Part shown: piece after piece, positions 46,929 through 58,180 of the stretch | Layout of the letters: the number at the start of each line of letters is the position of its first letter | Position numbering within the stretch: the first letter of the stretch is position 1 | Origin: Rhizophagus irregularis | Taxonomy: Eukaryota; Glomeromycota; Glomeromycetes; Glomerales; Glomeraceae | Assembly (NCBI RefSeq): GCF_026210795.1 | Contig: NC_089440.1 | Span: 558,001-622,000 of the forward strand | Direction of reading: 5' to 3' | Length of the DNA stretch: 64,000 bases | Notes under the pieces: model-generated | What the model saw: only the letters and a program-made list of their open reading frames with translations | Database searches by the model: none | What the model was told of the DNA's origin: nothing | Position numbers and translations under genes: made by a program

Positions 46929-48380
46929 TTCTAGTCCCTTAAATTGAAAGTTTCAAATTTTTTTATAATGCCTAATTTCATATATTTATCAATTATTGTT
47001 TTCATATCCTTTCCCTTCACCTCTGAAATAACATTGTTACTAAAACCAGTAATGATAATTAATGAAAGTGATCTTTGTGATATACGATCTTGCCAGTTTA
47101 CAAAAAATTCTTCTAACTCTTCATGAAGCTTCATTATCTACTATTTTACTATAATGACAATCTAAATTTAAACTATAAAAATATTTTTGTAAATAATTTG
47201 CCAAATCCTTGAAGATGGTTTTACCATTAAACCATTCATCACCATAACGAACTTTAATAATTTCTAAATATTGACAATTATTTAGAATTAATTTCAATGT
47301 TTCTGACTCATCATTCTTAAAAGGTGTACATAGATTTTTAAGATTTGGACAAAATTTAGCTAAAGCCATATTTAATGAATTTAATGAATCATAATAGCAC
47401 ATAGATATATTAATATGTGTTAAAAATTTTCAATTAATTTCCAAAAAGTTAATTAGAATTTTTACTCTTATAGATTTTATGCATATAAACTTTAAAATCT
47501 TTAATTGTGAAAAATGTATATACTGTAATTGGTCAAAATTAGAATTATTAAAATCTTGATGACATAAATTAAGTTCTTGTAAATTTTTGAACACAGCTAT
47601 GAATGCTAAGTCTATATCACATCCAAATAATGTTAATTTTGTTAATGAAAAAGAATTCTTAACTAATAAAGGGATTATTTTATCTTTATTTTTGTAGTCA
47701 ATTAACTTTATGACTTTTAGATTATTTTGTAAAGAAATTAAATCTTCTAATCCATCTGAAATCATAGTATAATAAAATTTTATACGTAATGATTGTATAT
47801 TATGACATATTTGAGATATTTGACAAAAAAATTCAGATTTACATTCTAATCTTATGAGGTTTGCTAAACAGATTTTTGCTCTAGGTAATAAATAAATTTA
47901 AAATCTTCTGTATAACATGAATTAACCTCAAAAACTTTTAATAATGAAATTTGATTCATAAACATTTTTAATATTTCTTGTGATATTTATCCAGCATTTA
48001 CTAAGCTTTCCGAAGTAATTGATTGTTGTTTTTTAAGTGTTCGTCTAGTTATTACTTTAATGTTATCAATCGAGATAATTTTGCAAAATGATGGATAATT
48101 AAACAATGGAGGTTTCTGAATTGGAATGGTAATACAATTCTTATGTAAAAGTTCTTTTGATTCCTTAGGAAGAAAAGCAATTAAAGTATTAATAATTGTA
48201 TGTGGCTTATCATAATCACTAAACTTCCAAACATCCCTCCATAAATTCTAACTACAATTTCACAACAAAGACTGTTAACTAATAGACATGAATATAAGTT
48301 AGTATTTTTATCATCATTTAAATATTCAAATATATAATTAAGACAATCATAAGGATCTCTAATATATTGATGTGAGAAAT
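46929..48380 (-). pseudogene. F-box/LRR protein pseudogene
   Basis: Read from 48380 down, the F-box start is DPYDCLNYIFEYLNDDKNTN, then YSCLLVNSLCCEIVVRIYG. Next come VWKFSDYDKPHTIINTLIAF, LPKESKELLHKN and PPLFNYPSFCKIISIDNIK. Leucine-rich stretches follow (RLECKSEFFCQISQICHNIQ, then ISDGLEDLISLQNNLKVIK, then ALAKFCPNLKNL), and the usual end is KLHEELEEFFVNWQDRIS. Lesions include a frameshift near 48240, an in-frame TAA near 47990, a shift near 47890, a TGA near 47430 and a shift near 47130. The family is one of presumed SCF ubiquitin-ligase adaptors. Confidence 0.8.
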
Positions 48381-48398
48381 GAATAATAAAGGTGAAAA

Positions 48399-48443
48399 TC
48401 AGTTAAATCAGTTAATATCAGTTAAATCAGTTAAATCAGTTAA
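48399..48443. repeat. short tandem repeat, GTTAAATCA unit
   Basis: Four to five imperfect units of about 9-10 bp, followed by unrelated AT-rich intergenic DNA to 48913. Confidence 0.8.
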
Positions 48444-48928
48444 TTTTAAGGATAATAATTTGTAAATAATTACGCTGCTAAAAACTTTTAATAAAAACTT
48501 TTAATATATTTAATAGGATTTAGCAAGTAAAAAAAATTACCCGCCCAATTATATATGTGAAATTATACAATTAAGTTATTAGTCATGATAATTCTACTAG
48601 TGATAAATGCTGAGCTAATATTATTCAGTTTTTTGTGAAAGAATTTGCATACGCAAATGAGTCATATTGTTGCACCATATAAGAAAACTTGTATTAAACA
48701 TGTTTGATCAGCCTTTAACAGCAGGTCACGTAATCACACTCAGATGTGATAAATGGAACCATGATTGATAAGGTATTCATATCAAAGAAATTTTATGATT
48801 AATTTCTAATAAGCTGATTAATAGCCAATCAATAGCAATAATTTTATCTGTCAACGTAATTAACTATTTATAATATATATAATTAATAACTCAATCATAA
48901 TAAATTCATTAGTAGTTTATTGTGTTTT

Positions 48929-50460
48929 TTTTTTTTTTTCACTCGCGTAAACGCGAAACTCCTTTATTAAAATTATAAAAAGCGCACCAATTACAAAATT
49001 AAACTGGAGAATCACTTGAAGTAACCAATGCAAGCACTGATTCAACCTCTCCATACCGGGCACTTCGGCCTACCGCTCGGTCAACCCACGATCCCCTTAA
49101 AATAACTACACAACTACGAAAAAAACTATCTATTTAAAAATTAAAATAAAATATCTACACTATACAATTTCTATATACGTGAAACTATTTCTTTTTAACT
49201 AATCTACGTCTGCCTCCTCTACCTCGTCCGCGACTACCTGGTTTTCCCCCTCTTTTGTTATGCGCTTCTGTACTTACCACCACTTGATCTTCTTCTTCTT
49301 CATCACTATCACTTTCTATTCCTTCTTCCTCTTTTACACGGTCACCTTGTGTCTTTCTTAGGCGTTTCCATTGTTCTGCTGCTTCTTTTGCTGCTTCGAA
49401 GACCTTCCTGTAATTATCACGCTGCGCTTGTCGTCGCTCCATATATTCTGGAGTACAAATCGGTTCTTTATTCTTTTTTTCATCTAGCCTCTTGCTACAT
49501 GTTTCATTTATCGATTCATACTCGTGTAATTCTAATGGTGATACCTGTTTAGTATTTTCATTGGATTTTGCTTTATCTCTTTTTTCACTTTTAATCTTAT
49601 CCAGTATTTTTTGATTTTCATTCACTTTAGTATGAACTACTTCCAATTCTTTTTGTAACGTATCACGTTCCAACCTTGCTTCATCCATCTTCTTTTTTCT
49701 TTCTTTTAAATCTGTAACTAGCGCAGCATACCCATTTCTACATCTGTCAATCCACTTTTCATCATCTTTTTCATCCTGTGACAACTCTTTGTTGATTTCT
49801 GCTCTCAAATCCAAAACTATGTCTACAACTTTCTTTGGTGAGGCGTAGTCTTTTATTGATGTTGATGCGATATTTTGTGGAGATTCATCTAATAAATTCT
49901 TCCTATATTTATTTACTACATCAACCACCTCGTCTGTACTAACGTTTTCTATAATTGTTGGCTTGGCTATAGGTTGTATTTTCATTGCAGGCATTACTTT
50001 TCCATTATTTCTTGGCGTAGTGCTGACCAAATCACTACGTGAGTCCCTTTTTGAGATCTCTACCGGTTGATTGCCCAAACCCTTACCATGAATAATCCAA
50101 GTATCGTCTGCTCCTTTGTCCAATGCCTTAGCTGCGTCCAACTGATCTTTGTCTTTAAAGTATGCAAGAAATACTAAGTTTTTTCCAAAACGCGCCGTTT
50201 TGCCGTACTCAAAAGAGTAATTTTTTCTAGCTACGTCTTGATAATAACTCGAACGAATTATTTTGTATGCCTTCCACTTACACTTTTCTTTTATAGATTT
50301 GACTGTACTTTGTCCTGGAAACCAACGAACTTGCATCGTTGTTTGTTTCTTTTCACTATTACCAAATAAAAGTTGTACTTTCCACGTTTCTCTCACAAAC
50401 TCACTTTCGTATTCATCAAATAAACTAATTTCAGCTCTTACCGATTGGTATTTATAGTGC
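48929..50460 (-). mobile_element. 5'-truncated poly(A) retro-insertion
   Basis: The insertion is bounded by a perfect 15-bp duplication, AGTTTATTGTGTTTT (48914-48928 and 50461-50475). It begins on the plus side with a T run, which is a poly(A) tail on the minus strand. These are marks of LINE-machinery retrotransposition. Next to the tail is a GC-richer 3' UTR with a CGCGTAAACGCG hairpin (48945-48956). The open frame reaches the very 5' edge, so the insert is 5' truncated. Confidence 0.85.
49185..50460 (-). CDS. retroelement ORF, 5' truncated, about 424 codons
   Basis: The frame is open from the insertion edge (YKYQSVRAEISLFDEYESEF, then VRETWKVQLLFGNSEKKQTT) to the stop at 49185. There is no ATG at the 5' end; the first plausible start (VRETW) is GTG, so the true N-terminus is missing. 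The first third looks like a globular nucleic-acid-binding part (KTARFGKNLVFLAYF). The middle is a long charged coiled coil (about DEARLERDTLQKELEVVHTK). The C-terminus is acidic (ESDSDEEEEDQ), then an RGG-like basic tail (GGKPGSRGRGRGGRRR). The layout fits a LINE ORF1/gag-like RNA-binding protein. The same family is seen decayed at 11490-12660. No reverse transcriptase follows it, so it may be a non-autonomous element or a truncated retrocopy. Confidence 0.6.
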
Positions 50461-50475
50461 AGTTTATTGTGTTTT

Positions 50476-50993
50476 AGCTAAATGAATTTTTCGTTAATAA
50501 ACTAAGTTTAAATATTATTCTGGTTAATAAAATTTTTGGAAATTGTTATACATTACAAACACAATTAGGAATTAGGCCGTTTTACAAGTGCAAAATTCAG
50601 ATTCACTTAACATGATAATTATTTAATTCTTGTAATTGTGGAAGAACCTAGATATACTGTATAAGGCTAGTAACATAAACTCTGTTAGTCATTAAATATA
50701 CATTAAGCAGTAATTGTAAGTTGTAACCTATTAAGCTTATGTACCATGAAATTTCTGAAATTATGTAAGTTTTGCATTTAGCTACAGTGATCGAATGGTA
50801 GTAGAAATTGATTGTGCAAATTATCTGTAGTTTTTGATTTAAAATAATTTTTTAAGAATTACATTAAAATAAACATCTTTTAATAATTCTTAAGATGTAA
50901 TTCTCGATTGAAACAGCTTTTAAAATTATGTTGCATTGATGAAACAAAATATAAATAATTGCATGGAAGTAAGTAAAGATCTACAATACTGAT
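50476..50993. other. AT-rich intergenic DNA
   Basis: Nothing recognised. A CTTTTAATAATTCTTAAGATG versus TTAAGAATTACATTAAAATAA inverted pair (shown shortened) near 50850-50900 could form a hairpin. Confidence 0.35.
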
Positions 50994-51001
50994 AATCGCC
51001 C

Positions 51002-51294
51002 TAGAGGTCTGCAAACGGGACCCGGAACCCGGAAACCCTAACCCGGCCCGGACCCAGATCCGGGTCCGGGCCGGCACATGAATTTTCGTTGAACCCGGAT
51101 TTTCGTAATTCTATCCAAAATCGTCTTAATTCCGGCCGAAATTAAACTGGCCAAAATTAAGTTGGCCGATTTTTTTGTTTTTACAACAAAATGATATAAT
51201 AAAAGTCCGGGTCTGGTCCGGGCCAGGTTTTTAATATTTTAAGTCCGGGCTGGGTCAGGCCGGGTTGTAAAATAGTGGTCAATGCAGACCTCTA
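51002..51294. mobile_element. hAT-like MITE, CCCGGACCCGG family
   Basis: It begins TAGAGGTCTGCAAAC and ends ATGCAGACCTCTA. The left flank is AATCGCCC and the right flank AATTTATCGCCC, an 8-bp duplication disturbed by an extra TTAT. Arms are GC-rich arrays of CCCGG/GGGCC, striking against the AT-rich background. The interior also holds an inverted GGCC-rich block (ATTCCGGCCGAAATTAA, CTGGCCAAAATTAAG). Confidence 0.75.
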
Positions 51295-51303
51295 AATTTA
51301 TCG

Positions 51304-51407
51304 CCCTATAAAAAATTTTCTGGGAAAAATTCAGATAAATGATCATTTTTCTAATTTGTATTCCAACTCCGACATGTGATCAATTTTCTAAAAAATTTTT
51401 TATAGCG
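51304..51407. mobile_element. CCCTA...TAGGG MITE, copy 2
   Basis: It starts CCCTATAAAAAATTTTCTGG and ends AAATTTTTTATAGCG. It aligns over its length with copy 1 at 11788. Its terminal CCC is duplicated at the far side of the neighbouring hAT-like element, so that element landed on this MITE's edge afterwards. Confidence 0.72.
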
Positions 51408-52675
51408 TTCACATTTATTTGCGCCATAATCATTTAGGATCAGTAAATGTGTTAAAAACTTATAATTAATATATTATTGTATTAAAATTATTCAAATTTT
51501 AACTGTTAATAACATTAACAAGCAATAAACATAAAGACATAAATTGTTCTATTTGCAAACAATAGGAAAATGAATATGTTATGTAATTTTGGTTTATAAT
51601 AATTAGTAAGTACATCAAATAATACGTAGATAGTAACAAATTGTGACAAATTTGTTTTATCACATTTTCAAAATTGTAAAATTTAAATTTTCCTTTAATG
51701 GTGTGGTGTACTTCAATATCGTTTTTGTATTATTTTTTAGAATATTAGAAGACAAATCGAGGACGGTCTCAAAATGCTAATAATGATTGGTAATAGATGC
51801 AACTTGATCAAGGGTGAATTAAGCACTATCAATGATTTTTGCTATTGCTAATTAGATATTGTTCAAGTGTATTATGCAAATAATGCGTATTATGGTTTCA
51901 AAAACGTTTTTACCATAAAGGTGAAGCACATTCAAAAACAGTATAATAATTATTTCCCTTCCTTTCATGCTAAATTGATTCTGCAACTCCGTCTAATATT
52001 TTCAACGATGATCAAAGTTGTACATGACAAAATTATTTTTATCAATTATTTAGAAAAATACTTAGCAGCAATGGTATAATTAATATTAAGATTTACAAGT
52101 TAAAACATATATATAAAGGAAAAAATGAAAAGAGAAATAAAGATTTTAAAATTCGTTTTTTAAAAAGTGAAAAAATAACTTGAAAAACTTTGTAATCATT
52201 TTTAAATATGTTATTATAATGCCCTTTACTAGGATCCCATATAGTACCATTTGTGTAAGATGACCTGAATTTTACTACGTTCCCTACTATGTTCTCTACA
52301 CAAAAGATTTTCAGTAATTATGAGGGTTGGAATTAATTTTTTGATTATAATCATTTTAAGATGATGCGCACTAGAAAGAGATGATGATATAAATTATGAG
52401 TTAGAGGCGAATATTGAAGAAAATGATATTGAAACTATGATAAATGTTACTAGTAATGTTACTAGTAGCAAGAAAATGATTATAAACATTATATTAAGCT
52501 CGACATTAAATTTATTGTTTCCAAGTTTACAAGTATTAGACCAAAATTAATTAATAAAATCAAAGCACCTAGAACAAAACTAAAATTTATAAATTATATA
52601 TAAGTTTTATTAAAATCAAAAATCTAATTTAATCAAACAAGATAAAATTTTACATTCACATTGAAATATTCTAAC
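51408..52675. other. AT-rich intergenic DNA
   Basis: No supported gene. A plus-strand open frame at 51867-52079 has no recognisable features. Confidence 0.4.
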
Positions 52676-54312
52676 TTATTTTGTTTTTTTAAATAAAGAT
52701 ATAATAGAAGAAGATTTCTTTTCTTCTCTTTCTCTATCTTCTTCACTTATTTTATCCGCCTTCAAATTTCCTTCATCATCTAAATCTGGATCATTTTTTT
52801 GAATTTCAGTCTTCTTTTTTAAAGTATTTTTTGTTACCTTTTTCTTTACAATTTGAAAAACTTCATAATCATCTGTTTTTAAATTTCCTGTTGGAATTCC
52901 ATCAATATTGGTATATGTATCGGAATTATTAATCGTCCATGTGTTATGATCAATACAATAAAAAAATCCACCAAATACTGGTCCATAATCAGGATAACAA
53001 CCTATTGATTTTGTACCATTACTATAACCTAATTTTCCAGTTTTTATATTCATTCTATCTGTAAATGAAAATATAAAACTATCAGTTGTTGATTTATAAC
53101 TATTACTTGAATCCCAATCAAATGGATTATATCCTCCAATAATTTTTTCTGAATCCTTAATTTTAATTATAATTATAGTAGCACCTTTATTATCACATTT
53201 TTTATGAAATGCTTCAGGAGTACCACCATCTCTACTAGCCCTATATAAAAGGTTGAGTTCATAAGGAATAGTTTTACTAGTATATTTCGTAATTTTTCCT
53301 TTTTTATCAATCCAATTTGAAAAAACTACAATATGATTTTGATTAATTAAAGAATATTTTGGACATCTTTGTGAAGATTTATCAAGAGTTGGTTTATATT
53401 CAGTAACCATATGAAATTTTAAAATATCATCTCTTAATTCTTTAGGTAAAATTTCTTCATAAGATTTAACCTTATTAAAATAATCATCAGAAGATATTTC
53501 GTAAAATCTAATTAAAGGTATAAATTTGTAAAGAATTCTTTGAAAATGATTAAAATATTCCTTGGACCATTTAGAAACATGTTGATTAGGTGTTTGTCCT
53601 TGTGCTAATCCCCATTTAATTAAATTTTCCCAAACTTCAATTTCAGGTAAATTTAAATCATCACGTTTTAGAATAATCTCTAATAAAGGAGCAGGTAAAT
53701 TAATAAATTTATCAGAATTGAATAAAATTTTAGGTTCGAAACAAATTGTTTCCAAACAAAATTCTTGTAAATTAACAAGTGATTTATTATAATAAACGAT
53801 TTGAAGAGTTCCGACCGGGTCACTTCGCAAGAATTGATGATGATTTTCAAGAATAAAATCTTCGGCAAGTTTAGTTAATTGTTCCAATTTTAATTCGTCA
53901 GAGGCTATCATAATATCCAAAAGCTCAGTTCCAGTTTTATCATCAACATTAATATGACCAGTATAAAGATATCTAAAAAAAAAATATATATGAATAAGTC
54001 AAATAAGTAATTTATAAGAAATAAAAAATTTGTATAAAAATAATTTTTATATAATTACTTTATAATAACTGAAAAAGCTTTAGGTGAAATATTTGGATAC
54101 TTTATTACATATTTTTCATCTTTTTTTTCGATATTTTTTACGGAAAGTATTTTATTAAAATGATGGGATCTACAACGTAAAATATTAGAATGCGCATGAA
54201 ATTCCCTAAAATTTGGTTTTTCTCCAATATTTATAATAACATTATAATCTATTTCTGTTAAGAGTAGTTGTTCAAATGCTTTTATAGCATCAGATTCAAA
54301 TTTATATGACAT
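52676..54312 (-). CDS. BTB-BACK-TLDc protein with Lys-rich tail, 516 aa
   Basis: Exons 54059-54312 (ATG at 54312) and 52676-53972 join to 1551 nt. The donor is AA|GTAATT and the joined codon is Lys before YLYTGHI, where siblings have Arg before FIYCG. BTB is at about 18-115 (YNVIINIGEKPNFREFHAHS). BACK has a single 32-residue unit (ILFNSDKFINLPAPLLEIIL), then WENLIKWGLAQGQ and FIPLIRFYEIS. TLDc is at about 300-462 (CDNKGATIIIIK, IGGYNPFDWDSS, DSFIFSFTDRMN, YGPVFGGF), ending YEVFQIVKK. Unlike all siblings it continues for about 54 residues as a charged tail (KKKTEIQKNDPDLDDEG, then EEDREREEKKSSS, then LFKKTK), perhaps from loss of the ancestral stop. It is the most divergent intact member here. 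Confidence 0.9.
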
Positions 54313-55719
54313 GTTTTTATTTAACCGAATTTTCTGAATGATGTTATTATTATTTTTTTTTTTAAATCGAAAAAAAACAAGTTCTAAAATGGAAATAATG
54401 AACTTATAATTTTACATGATGATCTTTATAAAAGGATAAATTGAATATTACATAATCTCTTTTATCGGTCAATCATTTACCCGATTCCAGTCAACCAATT
54501 TTGGCCAAATTAATGTTTAATTTTTTTTAATTTTGGCAGAAATTTTATGACGCAGTAATCGAATTAAAATTTATTTTAAATGGTTTTTCTTTCAAAACAT
54601 TATAAGTCAAAGACAATTTATTGTTACATAGTACCATAATAATCGTAATACTATCGTAATAGCTTACTTGTGAAGATAAAGTACTTACTATAGTAGCCAA
54701 AGTTATTTATAGTGCGAGACATTGTGATCTGCAGTCATGCTGTTTTGCTCATCGGTTTATTCGGTCACATTAAAAATTAATCAAGCCAATATAAACTAAA
54801 TTAAATATATAACTGAACGTGGTTTTAGAGATGGTAAAAGATGAACAGGCTTTCTAAAGAATTAATAAAAATTGTTTTAAATGAATGTTATTAAAAACAG
54901 GAAATTTTGGCACCAATTTTATAAACAAACATATTTTAGCGACTGTTGTTTAATTTTCTGTCATTTGAACTGAGCATCAAGATAAGTCCGACTTCGTGTT
55001 CAACCAAAAATTCTTGGATAAGAGAAATAAATGATGGTCCCGCAATGATAAACCCATATTACAACAGAACTTCCCGAATACGAAGATATTACATTAAATA
55101 ACTCTGTACACTTTATAATACAACTTCATATGTGTAAATTACTAATAAACTTAGTAGATATCACATCAATTATCACATACAGAGTTTATCTTAATCTGAT
55201 ATCTTAAACAATATTGAAAATCAGTATAGAAGAAAGTAGTCAGTATAGAAATACTTCTAAACTTTGAAGAATTAGAGTCTAGACCAAATATTACTTTACC
55301 GCAGATTATATAATTTAAGATGAACTTTATAAAAGTTTGATTTTGCAATTTTAATAATCTTTCATTATATAAAGTATATGACCAAGCACTCTTAACTGAT
55401 AACAGATAATTACAGTTTATGTTAAATAAAAAATAATAATATCATCCTTTTATTGGTTAAATTTATTATTTTGAAAGCTAAATAATCCATATTTTAATCT
55501 ATTAAATTTGAATAATAAAAACATCACGATATAAAATACTTTTGAAACATATGAAATAATTTAATCTTATATCGTTATCTACATAATTGCAAAATAAAAT
55601 AAAAAAACTACTTGTTATAATAAATATAAAAAAATAATGAATGGTTTGATTATTAATTTAAATATTCCAATTAAAATATAATCTTTGATTTTTTTTAACT
55701 TTAACTGTAATTTTTAACT
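54313..55719. other. intergenic with two small relics
   Basis: Around 54989-55035 is a stretch (CAACCAAAAATTCTTGGATAAG) matching the BACK start of the next gene (56720-56760), so it is a BTB-TLDc crumb. Bases 55068-55185 resemble the kinase upstream flank at 20163-20310. The rest is AT-rich with nothing recognised. Confidence 0.5.
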
Positions 55720-57168
55720 TTACCTTTCAATTATTTGAAAAACTTCGTAACTTTCTATTACAAAACTTTTTGGAATTGTTAATTTAGGATAATAATAACC
55801 ACCATTATAAGACCAATAATTATTATCACAATGTAAATTACCCATAGTTGGACCATAAGTATTATGACAGAAAACAGCACATGTTGTACTAGTAACATAC
55901 CCTATTTCTGCGGTAGAAATATTTTTTCCATCCGAAAAGTTAAATATAAAGCTATTTGTCGTAGCTTTCCATGAATTTCCACTCCAATCAAGGGGATTAT
56001 ACCCTCCAATTAATTGTGTTGAATTCTTAATTTTTGCTACCCAAATAGTAGCTCCTTTATTATCACAATGTCTATGAAAAGAATCAGTTCCAGCTCCATC
56101 CCGATTTGATCGATATAATAAATTAAAATCATAAGGAATTCTATTCTTGTTATAACCTGTAGCTTTTTTATCAATCCATGAAGCAAAAAGAGGAATATGA
56201 CTTGATTTAATCAGGGTTGAATCTATGAAATTTTGTTTTCTTGAACGTTTTAAATTAATTTTAGGTTTCATATCAGGAACTATATAAAATTCTAAAAGAT
56301 CATGAATTAAATCTTGTGGTAAGATTTCTTTATAACGATAAACCTTGTAAAAGAAGTCTGTTGGTTCGATATCATAAAAATGAATTAAAGGAACAAATTT
56401 ATGTAATTCCTTTTTAATCTTGATAATATCATCTTTACTCCATTTTGTTGGATCATAATTAATATTTTTCCTACTAATACTCCATTTTAATAAATTCTCC
56501 CATATTTCAATTTCATCAGCATTTAAATCATCCCTTTTTAATAATAATTCCAATAAAGAAGCTTTTAAATTAATAAATTTATCAGAATTAAATAAAATAT
56601 TAGGTTCTTCACAAATTTTTTCAAGATAAAAATTCCATAAACCTGTAAATGCTTCATGTTGATATACAATCTCAAGAATACCAGTTGGATTTTGATGTAA
56701 AAATTCAGTTTGATGTTCAATCAAAAATTCTTGAATATGAGAAATTAATGGATGAATATTAAGTTCATCAACTGCTATTAATAATTTTAATACATCAGGG
56801 CCTTGTAAATTCTTTAATTCAATATTTCCACAATAAATAAACCTAAAATTAAATTAATTATTAAAAACATTTTATAATAAAATTAATATATTAATAATAT
56901 TATTTTAATATTACCTAAGAATGATATCAAATAATTGTGGTGAAATATTCGGTTTTTTGAAAATAAATTTTCCATTCCTTTTCTGAGCCCATTCGTTAGT
57001 AAACGCAGAACGAAAATATTGAGATCTAATACACAATATACTTGAATGAGCATGAATTTCTTTAACATTTTGTCCTTCTCCGGCATATATAATAACATCA
57101 TATCCTATTTCTGTTTCGAAAAGTTTTTCATAATCGCTGGATAATTCTGCAAAAAATTTTGAAGACAT
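55720..57168 (-). CDS. BTB-BACK-TLDc protein, 458 aa
   Basis: Exons 56915-57168 (ATG at 57168) and 55720-56842 join to 1377 nt, with a GT-AG intron at the family position before RFIYCGNI. BTB is at about 20-115 (YDVIIYAGEGQNVKEIHAHS). BACK holds a single 32-residue unit (ILFNSDKFINLKASLLELLL), then WENLLKWSISRKN and FVPLIHFYDIE. TLDc is at about 300-458 (CDNKGATIWVAK, IGGYNPLDWSGN, NSFIFNFSDGKN, YGPTMGNLHCD), ending YEVFQIIER. The usual GNGHDL is changed to GNLHCD, and IFSFTD to IFNFSD. Gene context is two tandem adaptor genes in the same orientation, 1.4 kb apart. Presumed Cullin-3 adaptor. Confidence 0.92.
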
Positions 57169-58024
57169 GATTAAGAAATTAAGAAATATGTAAATTAAAG
57201 TTTTGAATCGAAGCCTTATTTATATTAACTTTTGATGATCGTGTACCAGTCGTGTAACCGTAAATTCTTGTAACCGGGAACAAATTCAAAATTACAAAAA
57301 TTCAATTTATTTTACGTAATTAGTTTGAAGTTTCAAACTTAATTCATTTGAAATACTGTAAATTGGCTTATTAATGTAAGAAAATAAAATTTTTTAATCA
57401 TAAAGGGTAAAAATAAATAATAATTTCAAATTTTATTTTTACCAACCTTTATTTAAGTGGTTATTATGCACTACACGCAGATATCGGGCAGGTGACATAT
57501 GAATTAAATTAAATCATTTATTTTATATACATTAGGAAATATTTTAGGCGTAATCATGCAACAGGGGTATAACCTTGCGTAGATTTAAAGCTTACACAAG
57601 GATTTTGTAAACTTACGCCCTGATGCAAGGTTACGCAATTTCATCTCTATGACAATTACCGAATGTAGTTGAAATGATTGCTATAAACAATCTTCATTCA
57701 TTATATATTGTGCATTAGCCTATCATTTGGTAAGAACGTAATCTCCCGAAAAAAATTTGCTTTCCAAATTTATATTTTTTTGATAATTTATTTTTACTTT
57801 TTTTTTTGCATTCATTAATTTATTTTTTTTCTTCGGTTTAGGTAACGATCGTCAAAAAATTAATTTGATTACCTAACGATCACGGAAATCCTCTTGATAC
57901 AGAAGTAGAATATGGCGTTAAACAAAATATTAAATATTTAAATATATTAATCATTCTAAGTGATATTTAATTATGTTATTAGTTAAATTCCATTTTTATA
58001 TAATAACAATTAACCTTATTTTGG
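57169..58024. other. AT-rich intergenic DNA
   Basis: No gene. GTAACGATCGTCAAAAAATTAAT is followed by TACCTAACGATCACGG, a local near-direct repeat around 57841-57885 (shown shortened). Confidence 0.3.
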
Positions 58025-58180
58025 GTTTATTTGAACTGCTGATAGCGGTAGATGAATTCAAATTGAATGTTTACGCTAAAATTCGACTGGTACTCTTGAG
58101 ACTGCTTATCAACATGAAGAATTTACGTCATTACTGCTGAATAAATTTGTGAAGAACATGATATTTTATTTAATTACAAT
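58025..58180 (+). pseudogene. BTB-BACK-TLDc relic on the plus strand
   Basis: The plus strand shows ELLIAVDEFKLNV and, after a frame change, TGTLETAYQHEEFTSLLLNK. In the intact gene at 55720 the same places read KLLIAVDELNI and TGILEIVYQHEAFTGLWNF. It is the only member of the family here on the plus strand, and it is short and broken. Confidence 0.6.
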
